Shown in pieces: positions 1-5,999 of a DNA stretch of 6,139 nucleotides. Origin of the DNA: Sulfitobacter sp. (GTDB taxonomy: Bacteria; Pseudomonadota; Alphaproteobacteria; Rhodobacterales; Rhodobacteraceae); the NCBI GenBank assembly GCA_024636395.1, contig JAGXHD010000059.1:1-6139 (forward strand), in the 5' to 3' direction. The position numbers and the translations under genes are program-made. Under the pieces are notes generated by a model. That model was given only the letters and a program-made list of their open reading frames with translations, did not search any database and was not told the origin of the DNA. The stretch's first letter is position 1. Every line of letters starts with the position of its first letter.

Positions 1-1
1 G

Positions 2-823
2 CCCGGCATGGGCAAGCAGCGCACTGGGAAGGACGGCGACGACATCGTTCTGCGCGTGCCCGTGGGCACCGAAATACTCGACGAGGACGAGGAGACGGTC
101 ATCTTCGACATGACCGAGTTGGGCCAGCGTGTCGAGCTTGCGCGCGGGGGCAACGGTGGCTGGGGCAACCTGCATTTCAAATCCGCCACCAATCAGGCAC
201 CGCGCCGCTCAAATCCCGGTCAGGACGGGGTGGAGCGCACGCTCTGGCTGCGTCTCAAGCTCATCGCCGATGTGGGGCTGCTGGGGCTGCCCAATGCAGG
301 CAAGTCGACCTTTCTGGCTGCCACGTCGAATGCACGTCCCAAAATCGCCGATTATCCCTTCACCACACTGCACCCCAATCTGGGCGTCGTGGGCGTGGAC
401 AATGCCGAATTTGTCGTCGCCGACATTCCTGGCCTCATCGAGGGCGCACACGAGGGGCGCGGCCTCGGTCACAGGTTTCTGGGCCATGTGGAGCGCTGTG
501 CTGTGCTTTTGCATCTGGTTGACGGAACGTCCGAGACTGTCGTGGAGGACTACCAGACCATCATCGGTGAGTTGGAGGCCTATGGCGGGGATCTGGCCAA
601 CCGGCCGCGCATCACAGTGCTAAACAAGATTGACGCTATGGATGAAGAACAGCTCGCAAGCGCATACGCTGATTTGAAAAAAACTTGTCCCGGTCCGGTT
701 ATGCAGATGTCTTCCGTGGCCAAGATCAATACCGTGGAGGTGCTGCGCGCCCTGCGCAGCGAGATCGATGACGACCGGATCCGTCAGAAGCCTGCCGAGG
801 AGGAAGCACCTTGGCAGCCCTGA
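2..823 (+). CDS. obgE: Obg-family GTPase (CgtA/ObgE), 5'-truncated by window start
   Basis: Obg is a P-loop GTPase that binds the 50S ribosomal subunit and acts in its late assembly; it is also tied to growth control. The frame is open to the left edge, so the first codons visible (Pro-Gly-Met-Gly-Lys) are internal and about 70 residues of the glycine-rich Obg fold are missing. The end of that fold is seen (RGGNGGWGN, then SATNQAPR), followed by the G domain. Counting from the Met at base 8: G1 GLPNAGKST at 93-101, switch I around DYPFTTLHPNLG at 115-126, G3 DIPGLIEG at 139-146, G4 NKID at 206-209. The G5 region is MSSVAK, slightly off the usual SA/SG form. The C-terminus is a short acidic tail (DDDRIRQKPAEEEAPWQP) rather than a long OCT domain, as in other alphaproteobacterial forms. 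Its last 13 bases overlap proB, suggesting one operon. Identity is near certain. Confidence 0.97.
   Translation, partial: PGMGKQRTGKDGDDIVLRVPVGTEILDEDEETVIFDMTELGQRVELARGGNGGWGNLHFKSATNQAPRRSNPGQDGVERTLWLRLKLIADVGLLGLPNAGKSTFLAATSNARPKIADYPFTTLHPNLGVVGVDNAEFVVADIPGLIEGAHEGRGLGHRFLGHVERCAVLLHLVDGTSETVVEDYQTIIGELEAYGGDLANRPRITVLNKIDAMDEEQLASAYADLKKTCPGPVMQMSSVAKINTVEVLRALRSEIDDDRIRQKPAEEEAPWQP
798..803 (+). promoter_or_regulatory. Shine-Dalgarno for proB, inside obgE
   Basis: AGGAGG lies 7 bases before a TTG codon at 811. It is a perfect anti-16S match and fixes TTG 811 as the proB start; the same bases encode part of the Glu-rich tail of Obg. Ribosomes ending obgE at 821-823 pass directly over this start, which favours coupled translation. 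Confidence 0.75.
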
Positions 824-1917
824 CGTCCGCAAAGCGCCTCGTGGTCAAGATCGGCTCGGCCCTGTTGGTCGACCGCGCCACTGGCAGCCTGCGCGCCGAC
901 TGGCTGGCCTCATTGGCGCAAGATGTCGCTTGGCTCAAAGGGCAGGGAACTGACGTGGTTCTCGTCTCGTCGGGGTCTATCGCGCTGGGGCGCGGTGTGC
1001 TGAACCTCGGCCTTGGCCCACTGCCCCTCGAGCAATCACAGGCCGCCGCAGCCGTGGGTCAGATCCGGCTCGCCCGCGCCTATGAGGAAGTGCTGGGTCC
1101 CCACGGGATCACGACTGCGCAGGTCCTCGTCACGCTGGAGGACAGCGCAAATCGTCGTAGATATCTCAACAGCCGTGCCACGCTCGAAACGCTGCTGGGC
1201 TTCGGGGCCGTGCCCATCGTAAACGAGAATGATACGGTCGCCACTGACGAGATCCGCTTTGGCGACAATGACCGCCTCGCCGCCCAGATCGCGGTGACTG
1301 TGGGTGCGGACCAGCTGGTGTTGCTTTCGGACGTGGACGGTTTCTATAACGCCAATCCTTCGGATGACCCGACCGCCACACGCTTCGACGTGATTGACCG
1401 GATCACCCCGCAGATCGAGGCGATGGCCGGCGATGCCGGATCCGGTCTCAGCAAGGGCGGCATGAAAACCAAGCTCATGGCGGCAAAAACGGCTGTCTCG
1501 GCCGGTTGTGCCATGGCCATCGCCGAAGGTTTCGTGATGCGCCCGTTGCAGGCACTCGCGCAGGGTGCGAACGCCACATGGTTTACGCCCCAGACCGATC
1601 CACAGGCCGCGCGGAAAGGCTGGATCAATGCGATGAAGCCGATCGGCAGTGTGACCCTTGACGCAGGCGCTGTCGCTGCGTTGGGGCGCGGTAAAAGCTT
1701 GCTGCCCGCCGGGATCACCGCCGTTTCAGGCAGTTTCGAGCGCGGTGATGCCGTGGCGCTCCTGGGGCCGGACGGGGCAGGGATCGGCTCCGGCCTTGCC
1801 CGCTATTCAGCCGCAGAAGCGAGCCTGATCAAAGGGCACCAAAGCGCCGAGATCGAAGCGTTGCTGGGCTATCCGGGGCGCGCAGCGCTGATCCACCGCG
1901 ATGATATGGCTTTGTGA
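811..1917 (+). CDS. proB: Glutamate 5-kinase (gamma-glutamyl kinase)
   Basis: ProB phosphorylates L-glutamate with ATP to gamma-glutamyl phosphate, the first committed step of proline synthesis in the cytoplasm. The product has 368 residues, close to the roughly 367 of E. coli ProB. An N-terminal amino-acid-kinase domain (about 1-250) shows VVKIGS at 11-16, VSSGSIALG at 52-60, IVNENDTVA at 136-144, FGDNDRLAAQ at 150-159, LLSDVDGFY at 171-179 and SKGGMKTKL at 214-222. A C-terminal PUA domain (about 270-365) includes RGKSLLPAGI and the FERGDAVALL segment; PUA is found in many ProB enzymes. The start is TTG, chosen because a perfect AGGAGG precedes it and because the N-terminus then aligns with the family. 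It overlaps obgE by 13 bp and is 10 bp from proA, the next enzyme. ProB is classically feedback-inhibited by proline; nothing here shows whether that holds in this protein. Confidence 0.96.
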   Translation: MAALTSAKRLVVKIGSALLVDRATGSLRADWLASLAQDVAWLKGQGTDVVLVSSGSIALGRGVLNLGLGPLPLEQSQAAAAVGQIRLARAYEEVLGPHGITTAQVLVTLEDSANRRRYLNSRATLETLLGFGAVPIVNENDTVATDEIRFGDNDRLAAQIAVTVGADQLVLLSDVDGFYNANPSDDPTATRFDVIDRITPQIEAMAGDAGSGLSKGGMKTKLMAAKTAVSAGCAMAIAEGFVMRPLQALAQGANATWFTPQTDPQAARKGWINAMKPIGSVTLDAGAVAALGRGKSLLPAGITAVSGSFERGDAVALLGPDGAGIGSGLARYSAAEASLIKGHQSAEIEALLGYPGRAALIHRDDMAL

Positions 1918-1921
1918 GGAG
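1916..1921 (+). promoter_or_regulatory. Shine-Dalgarno for proA, overlapping proB stop
   Basis: GAGGAG overlaps the proB TGA stop (1915-1917) and stands 6 bases before ATG 1928. It decides the proA start in favour of 1928 over the in-frame ATG at 1901, which lies inside proB and has no comparable site upstream. It also suggests that the ribosome terminating on proB re-initiates on proA. Confidence 0.7.
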
Positions 1922-1927
1922 ACGGAC

Positions 1928-3184
1928 ATGACAGAGATTTTGAACCTGATGGCAGATATCGGCGCCCGCGCGAAAGCGGCCGCAACCGTTCTCGCGACTG
2001 CCAGCGCCGAGCGCAAACGCGCGGCCCTGATTTCAGCCGCCGACGCGGTCTGGAAAAACCGGGCAGCGATCCTCGAGGCCAATGCGGAGGATATGGAGTA
2101 CGGCACGAAAAAGGGACTGACGCCCGCACTGCTCGACCGCCTGAAGCTTGACGAGGCCCGCTTGCAGGGCATCATCGACGGGCTGCGCGCGATCGCGGCG
2201 CAGGACGATCCCGTGGGTGAGATACTGGCGGAATGGGACCAACCCAGCGGGCTGCACATCAAACGCGTGCGCACGCCCTTGGGCGTGATCGGCGTGATCT
2301 ACGAGAGCCGCCCCAACGTGACCGCCGATGCCGGTGCCCTGTGCCTCAAGGCGGGCAATGCAGTGATCCTGCGCGGTGGCTCGGAGAGTTTTCATAGCTC
2401 GCTCGCGTTGCACGACTGCCTCCAGCAGGGTTTGCGCGATGCGGACCTGCCCGAGGATGCCATCCAGCTGGTGCCGACCCGCGACCGGGCGGCGGTGCGG
2501 GCAATGCTGACCATGACTGGCACTATAGACGTGATCGTCCCGCGCGGGGGGAAGGGGCTGGTGGGGCTGGTCCAGCGCGAGGCGCGCGTGCCGGTTTTCG
2601 CCCATCTCGAAGGCATAGTGCACATCTATATCGACAAGGAAGCCGACCCAGAGAAAGTGCTCAAAGTCGTGCTGAACGCCAAAACGCGGCGCACGGGCGT
2701 TTGCGGCTCTGCCGAGTGTTTGCTGATCCATAAGGACGTCAGTGCCACCATTGGCACCGGCGTGATCCGCGCGCTGATAGATGCAGGCGTGCAGGTGCGC
2801 GGTGACGCTGGTCTGCAAAAGATCAATGGCGTGACGGTGGCTGACGAAAGCGACTGGGGTCACGAGTATCTGGATATGATCATCGCCGCGCGGGAGGTCG
2901 CCGGGCTCGACGAGGCGATGGCGCACATCCGGCGATACGGCTCCAACCACACCGACTGCATCCTCACCGAAGATCCGATCGCCGCGCAGACCTTCCTCAA
3001 TACGCTCGACAGTGCCATCGTGATGCACAACGCCTCGACCCAGTTTGCCGACGGCGGGGAGTTCGGAATGGGCGCCGAGATCGGCATCGCCACCGGAAAG
3101 ATGCACGCGCGCGGGCCGGTGGGCGCGGCGCAGCTTACCAGTTTCAAATATCAGGTTACTGGCAATGGAACGGTGCGGGCCTGA
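1928..3184 (+). CDS. proA: Glutamate-5-semialdehyde dehydrogenase (gamma-glutamyl phosphate reductase)
   Basis: ProA reduces gamma-glutamyl phosphate with NADPH to glutamate-5-semialdehyde, which cyclises to pyrroline-5-carboxylate. In other bacteria ProB and ProA are thought to work together because the phosphate intermediate is labile. The product from ATG 1928 has 418 residues (E. coli 417). It belongs to the aldehyde dehydrogenase superfamily: ESRPNVT at 126-132, LRGGSES at 148-154, DVIVPRGG at 201-208, the catalytic cysteine Cys259 in RRTGVCGSAECLLIH, and the conserved C-terminal HARGPVGAAQLTSFKY at 393-408. An upstream in-frame ATG at 1901 would add MIWLCEETD, which has no family equivalent. 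The following pathway enzyme, proC, is not in the window. The gene ends 32 bp from the convergent chpT. All expected catalytic features are intact. Confidence 0.97.
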   Translation: MTEILNLMADIGARAKAAATVLATASAERKRAALISAADAVWKNRAAILEANAEDMEYGTKKGLTPALLDRLKLDEARLQGIIDGLRAIAAQDDPVGEILAEWDQPSGLHIKRVRTPLGVIGVIYESRPNVTADAGALCLKAGNAVILRGGSESFHSSLALHDCLQQGLRDADLPEDAIQLVPTRDRAAVRAMLTMTGTIDVIVPRGGKGLVGLVQREARVPVFAHLEGIVHIYIDKEADPEKVLKVVLNAKTRRTGVCGSAECLLIHKDVSATIGTGVIRALIDAGVQVRGDAGLQKINGVTVADESDWGHEYLDMIIAAREVAGLDEAMAHIRRYGSNHTDCILTEDPIAAQTFLNTLDSAIVMHNASTQFADGGEFGMGAEIGIATGKMHARGPVGAAQLTSFKYQVTGNGTVRA

Positions 3185-3213
3185 ATAACAGCTGACCTTT
3201 GGTGGGCTATTGT
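3185..3213. terminator. Imperfect hairpin in proA/chpT convergent gap, possible bidirectional terminator
   Basis: Bases 3185-3197 can pair with 3201-3213 through 11 pairs (two of them G-U type), with two mismatches (3194/3204 and 3189/3209) and a TTT loop. It fills almost the whole 32-bp gap between two convergent stop codons, where a shared terminator would be expected. There is no T-run on either side, so it is not a classical intrinsic terminator. Support is positional plus modest pairing. Confidence 0.3.
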
Positions 3214-3216
3214 CTC

Positions 3217-3810
3217 TCAAAAACTGATCGTGATCGTCTCTCCGGCTGTACTTGTCTCGAGCGTGCGTCCCTCATCGGCGGCGATGACAGGCAGCAACCC
3301 AAATTGCACATGCGCAGGTCGCAGGTCGTTCGCCGGCGCGCTTGTATCAAGGGCGCCCCACAACTCGTTGTCGATCTTGAATTTATCGGCGTATCCCGTC
3401 ACCACAATAGCGTCGCCCCTTCGGGCCACTTCGATGCGGCCACCGTAGGGCATGCCGGTTTCCATGCACATCAGTGCCAGAAACGTGAGCCTGATCATCC
3501 GGCGCTCCTGCGGCTCCAGCGGCCCCCAGGCCACGCTCAGCCGCGATCCTGCATAAACATCTTTGAGGATCGACGTCACCTCGGGCCGACCCAGCAGCTG
3601 GACCTCTGCAGCCCCAAACGCGATGCGGAAGAACTGGATGCGCGCGCTGGCGTTCGTCACACTTTCCGAAATCAACGCCATTTCCGGGCCGAGTGAGGGT
3701 ACACTCATCTCGATCAGCTCAATCCCGTTGTTGATCGCGCCGATTGGCGATATCAGATCATGGCAGATGCGGCTGCCGATCAACGCGGCGAAAGTGGTGT
3801 CTTGGCCCAT
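3217..3810 (-). CDS. chpT: ChpT-type histidine phosphotransferase
   Basis: ChpT is the dimeric phosphotransferase that carries phosphate from the hybrid kinase CckA to the response regulators CtrA and CpdR. In Caulobacter this controls the cell cycle; in Rhodobacterales CtrA signalling is linked to motility and gene-transfer-agent production. The 197-residue product shows the family signature ICHDLISPIGAINNGIEL (15-32), with His17 as the expected phosphorylated residue on helix 1 of the four-helix dimerisation domain. ARIQFFRIAFGAA (56-68) is the second conserved helix. The rest (about 75-197) resembles a degenerate kinase ATPase fold without clear N-box or G-box motifs, as expected for ChpT. 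The start at 3810 is preceded by AAGGAG at a 9-base gap. An in-frame ATG at 3867 would add 19 residues (MFQCLPFRTC...) with no family match. It is shorter than Caulobacter ChpT, as is usual outside that group. cckA and ctrA are not nearby. Confidence 0.9.
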   Translation of the reverse strand: MGQDTTFAALIGSRICHDLISPIGAINNGIELIEMSVPSLGPEMALISESVTNASARIQFFRIAFGAAEVQLLGRPEVTSILKDVYAGSRLSVAWGPLEPQERRMIRLTFLALMCMETGMPYGGRIEVARRGDAIVVTGYADKFKIDNELWGALDTSAPANDLRPAHVQFGLLPVIAADEGRTLETSTAGETITISF

Positions 3811-3907
3811 TGGACTGATCTCCTTGATAGCTAATTTGCAGGTGCGAAACGGCAGACACTGAAACAAGGCAACTATCTAAGGGTAGAGGAAGCAAAACAG
3901 GAAACAT
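3811..3907. promoter_or_regulatory. Divergent chpT / DUF3553 intergenic spacer
   Basis: This 97-bp spacer separates two diverging genes and is AT-richer than the coding DNA around it, so it should hold promoters for both. I could not identify a convincing -35/-10 pair on either strand; TATCTA near 3874 is a possible plus-strand -10 without a good -35. No TTAA-N7-TTAA CtrA full site is present. The functional assignment rests on gene orientation only. Confidence 0.4.
3820..3825 (-). promoter_or_regulatory. Shine-Dalgarno for chpT
   Basis: On the minus strand AAGGAG precedes ATG 3810 by 9 bases. It selects this start over the longer in-frame ATG at 3867. Confidence 0.6.
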
Positions 3908-4090
3908 ATGGAAGATTATAACGCGATCTTGACGCCGGGAATGCTGGTTCGGCATCCAGCAATGCCAGATTGGGGTGTGGGGCAGGTACAAAGCAACATT
4001 GGCGGCAAACTCACGGTCAATTTCAGGGAAGCGGGCAAAGTCGTGATCGACAGCACAAGAATTGCTTTAACGCCCGTCTTCGAGACATAG
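3908..4090 (+). CDS. DUF3553 small Tudor-like protein
   Basis: This 60-residue protein matches my recollection of DUF3553, a small family common in alphaproteobacteria with no established function. Conserved elements are TPGMLVRHP (9-17), DWGVGQVQS (21-29), GKLTVNF (33-39), AGKVVI (42-47) and the C-terminal ALTPV (53-57). The alternating hydrophobic pattern predicts a small beta-barrel. By eye it resembles the Tudor-like C-terminal domain of PcrA/UvrD helicases (V-x-H-x-x-W-G-x-G-x-V then x-V-x-F and G-x-K), so a nucleic-acid- or RNA-polymerase-binding role is possible, but this is inference. It starts at ATG 3908 after a weak AGGAAA (3899-3904). There is no signal peptide or membrane segment, so it is likely cytoplasmic. 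It diverges from chpT and lies 143 bp before olsB. Confidence 0.8.
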   Translation: MEDYNAILTPGMLVRHPAMPDWGVGQVQSNIGGKLTVNFREAGKVVIDSTRIALTPVFET

Positions 4091-4108
4091 GCGCCGCTTA
4101 CGTGCCTA
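4088..4108 (+). terminator. Small hairpin at the end of the DUF3553 gene, weak terminator candidate
   Basis: TAGGCGC (4088-4094, including the stop codon) pairs with GTGCCTA (4102-4108), giving a 7-bp stem with one G-U pair and a 7-base loop. TCACTTTGTAAT follows, which is T-rich but not a true T-run. It could end the DUF3553 transcript or protect its 3' end; it is short enough to be chance. Confidence 0.3.
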
Positions 4109-4233
4109 TCACTTTGTAATGATATGATCTGTATTCAAGACATCCACCTAAGGTTGAACTGCAAAAGCTTCTCCGCGTTGCCAATTTGCACCGGAATACC
4201 TACGGCGGTAGCGAACAAATCAAAGCGAGTGTC

Positions 4234-4998
4234 ATGATGCGTCCACACTGCGCGCCCTTTACGGTTAAGCTGGTTGAGACACAGGCGGAGTTGCAGGCGG
4301 CGCAGCGGCTGCGCTACGATGTATTCGTACGCGAACTGGGCGGCGGCGGGGATCTGGTCGATCACGATCAAAGGTTGGAGCGGGATCACTTCGACCCTTA
4401 CTTTGACCATATGATCCTGACCCATACGCCCAGTGCGCAGGTCATCGGCGTCTACCGATTGTTGCGCGGCTGCCGTGCCGAGCGGGCAGGAGGCTTCTAC
4501 TCCGACAGCGAATACGATCTGAGCCTGCTCAAATCCTCCGGGCGCAGGCTTTTGGAGCTGGGCCGCTCGTGCCTGCATCCAGACTTCCGCGGCGGTACTG
4601 CAATGCACTGCCTTTGGGGTGGGCTCGCGGACTATGTGGCAACCCACAGGATCGAGCTGATGTTCGGTGTAGCCAGCTTTCACGGAACCGACACGGACGC
4701 GCTGGCGGCACCTTTGTCGATGTTGCACCACCGCCATCTTGCCCCACCCGCGCTGCGGGTCACGGCGCGGCCGGAGGCGTTCCAGCGGATGGATCTGCTC
4801 TGTCCCGACACGCTCGACCGGCGCGCCGCCATGCGCGCCGTGCCAAGCCTGATCAAAGCCTATCTGCGTCTGGGCGGCCATGTGGGGGAGGGCGCTTTTG
4901 TGGATCACAGGTTCAACACCACAGACGTCTGTCTGATCATGGACACGGCCAGGCTCAACACGCGTCAGGCCAAAATATATACGAGGCATGCATCATGA
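4234..4998 (+). CDS. olsB: L-ornithine N(alpha)-acyltransferase (OlsB-like GNAT)
   Basis: OlsB transfers a 3-hydroxyacyl chain from acyl-ACP to the alpha-amino group of ornithine, forming lyso-ornithine lipid, the first step of this phosphorus-free membrane lipid. The 254-residue product carries the ornithine-acyl-ACP acyltransferase type of GNAT fold: LRYDVFVRELGG at 26-37, VIGVYRLLRG at 70-79, LELGRSCLHPDFRGG at 107-121 (acyl-carrier binding region), FGVASFHGTD at 144-153, and a conserved C-terminal part with PSLIKAYLRLGGHVGEGAF (204-222) and DVCLIMD (231-237). Start choice is uncertain: tandem ATGs lie at 4234 and 4237, with only a weak AGCGAG upstream; a TTG at 4186 would add 16 residues without family support. 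The stop overlaps the olsA start as ATGA, so both are surely one operon. Relatives that N-acylate glutamine exist in marine Rhodobacterales, so the amino-acid substrate is inferred from family and neighbour. Confidence 0.88.
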   Translation: MMRPHCAPFTVKLVETQAELQAAQRLRYDVFVRELGGGGDLVDHDQRLERDHFDPYFDHMILTHTPSAQVIGVYRLLRGCRAERAGGFYSDSEYDLSLLKSSGRRLLELGRSCLHPDFRGGTAMHCLWGGLADYVATHRIELMFGVASFHGTDTDALAAPLSMLHHRHLAPPALRVTARPEAFQRMDLLCPDTLDRRAAMRAVPSLIKAYLRLGGHVGEGAFVDHRFNTTDVCLIMDTARLNTRQAKIYTRHAS

Positions 4999-5834
4999 GC
5001 GTGCCTTGGGACAAGGGAAGCCATCCTGACATGCCGAAGCTGCGCATCCTTGATCTAGCGCGGATCGGCTTGCGAGCCGGAGCCTTGACCGTGCTCGTAT
5101 TCGGCGGATTGATCATATTGATTGTTTTGCGGGCAATCGAGCGGACGCTTTTCGGGCAGCACCGCCCGCTCACACCGCACATCACGTCCTTCGTTTGCCG
5201 CAATGCGCTACGCATCATCGGGATCGGCTTTCATATCAGCGGAACGCCCATGACGGGACGCGGGGCTGTCGTGGCCAACCACAGCAGCTGGCTTGATATC
5301 TTTGCGCTCAATGCAGCCAAACGGATCTATTTCGTCTCGAAATCCGAGGTCGCGTCATGGCCCGGAATCGGCTGGCTGGCCCGCGCGACGGGCACGGTCT
5401 TTATCGAGCGCAATCCGGCGCGCGCAAGGCTGCAAACCGGGATTTTCCGTACCCGCCTGCTTGCAGGGCACAAGCTGTTGTTTTTTCCGGAAGGCACCAG
5501 CACCGATGGAATGCAGGTATTACCTTTCAAAACAACGCTTTTCGAGGCGTTCTTCGCGCCCGAGTTGCGCGACCGGATCGCGGTGCAGCCCGTAGCCGTG
5601 ATCTACCGTGCGCCGCCCGGCACGGATGCGCGGTTCTACGGGTGGTGGGGAAGCATGGCCTTTGGCACGCATCTGCTGTCCATGCTGGCCCCCGCACGCT
5701 CTGGCTCGGTTGAGGTAATCTACTGCGCGCCACTGTCCGTGGCAGATTTTGAGAACCGCAAATCGCTCGCCGCGGCGTGTGAAGCGGCAGTGCGCGCAGC
5801 CCACACGGGGAGGCTGGCGGTAGCGCCTGCATAA
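4995..5834 (+). CDS. olsA: Lyso-ornithine lipid O-acyltransferase (OlsA, PlsC family)
   Basis: OlsA adds a second acyl chain to the 3-hydroxyl of lyso-ornithine lipid, completing ornithine lipid at the inner membrane. The 279-residue product has a hydrophobic N-terminal segment (about 29-46, ALTVLVFGGLIILIVL) as membrane anchor. The PlsC acyltransferase motifs follow: NHSSWLD at 95-101 (catalytic HX4D, His96 and Asp101), GTVFIERN at 133-140, FPEGTSTDG at 164-172 and VQPVAVIYRAP at 198-208. ATG 4995 is chosen because ACGAGG (4981-4986) lies 8 bases upstream and because it overlaps the olsB stop by ATGA; the next in-frame ATG is at 5031. A generic 1-acyl-glycerol-3-phosphate acyltransferase role (PlsC) cannot be excluded from motifs alone, but the olsB partner favours OlsA. 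In some Roseobacter-group bacteria the same enzyme also finishes glutamine lipids. No clear terminator follows. Confidence 0.88.
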   Translation: MSVPWDKGSHPDMPKLRILDLARIGLRAGALTVLVFGGLIILIVLRAIERTLFGQHRPLTPHITSFVCRNALRIIGIGFHISGTPMTGRGAVVANHSSWLDIFALNAAKRIYFVSKSEVASWPGIGWLARATGTVFIERNPARARLQTGIFRTRLLAGHKLLFFPEGTSTDGMQVLPFKTTLFEAFFAPELRDRIAVQPVAVIYRAPPGTDARFYGWWGSMAFGTHLLSMLAPARSGSVEVIYCAPLSVADFENRKSLAAACEAAVRAAHTGRLAVAPA

Positions 5835-5848
5835 ACCTGCATTTACCC

Positions 5849-5877
5849 TTGCGAAGTGACGCGGGCTGGGGTATCCG
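5849..5877 (+). promoter_or_regulatory. Candidate sigma-70-type promoter for rpsB
   Basis: TTGCGA (5849-5854) and TATCCG (5872-5877) are separated by exactly 17 bases. The -35 matches consensus at four of six positions and the -10 at three of six, which is common for GC-rich alphaproteobacterial promoters of translation genes. Initiation would fall near 5884, giving an rpsB leader of about 115 bases. Position just downstream of olsA supports it; there is no direct evidence. Confidence 0.4.
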
Positions 5878-5883
5878 CGCCCT

Positions 5884-5999
5884 ACTTCATCCCGCAGTCG
5901 GGGATGGGTCCGATGGGGAGACATCCCAAAGGTTCCGCCGGTTGGCCCAAATCCTTGGGTCATTCCCCCGACGAGGCTAAACCGGAAAGGTATAACGAC
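5884..5999 (+). promoter_or_regulatory. Structured 5' leader of rpsB
   Basis: The 165 bases between olsA and rpsB hold no gene but are rich in pairing. CATCCC occurs twice (5888-5893 and 5922-5927) and either copy can pair fully with the single GGGATG at 5901-5906, so the hairpins exclude each other. Downstream, TGGCCCAA (5943-5950) pairs with TTGGGTCA (5955-5962) around an ATCC loop. CCGGTT (5938-5943) can pair with AACCGG (5980-5985), enclosing that hairpin and reaching into the ribosome-binding site GGAAAGG (5984-5990). In E. coli the rpsB-tsf leader mediates repression by S2; a similar role here is inference. No riboswitch class was recognised. Confidence 0.45.

Noticed and set aside
129..623. 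Alternative-frame open frame inside obgE
   Set aside because: It overlaps the G domain of Obg in another frame and encodes Ser/Pro/Trp-rich sequence without homology signals.
2033..3220. Long minus-strand open frame (395 codons) opposite proA
   Set aside because: ProA is unmistakable on the plus strand. GC-rich codon bias routinely opens antisense frames, and the translation is low-complexity His/Arg/Ala-rich with no recognisable domain.
3811..3907. CtrA binding site in the chpT upstream region
   Set aside because: No TTAA-N7-TTAA pair, or even one good half-site pair, is present.
4114..4135. Possible Pho box before olsB (TTGTAAT and CTGTATT)
   Set aside because: The half-sites are 15 bases apart start to start, not the 11 expected, and both deviate from the consensus. 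Phosphate control of ols genes is known elsewhere but is not shown here.
4135..4989. Minus-strand open frame (284 codons) opposite olsB
   Set aside because: It mirrors olsB throughout and has no recognisable motif; OlsB motifs are clear on the plus strand.
4569..4994. Upstream in-frame extension of olsA by 142 codons
   Set aside because: The extension lies wholly inside olsB in another frame and is Arg/Ala/Gly-rich shadow sequence; a ribosome site and ATGA overlap mark the true start at 4995.
5826..5842. Direct repeat CCTGCAT at 5826-5832 and 5836-5842
   Set aside because: Two 7-base copies at the olsA stop with no pairing or family context; short enough to be chance.
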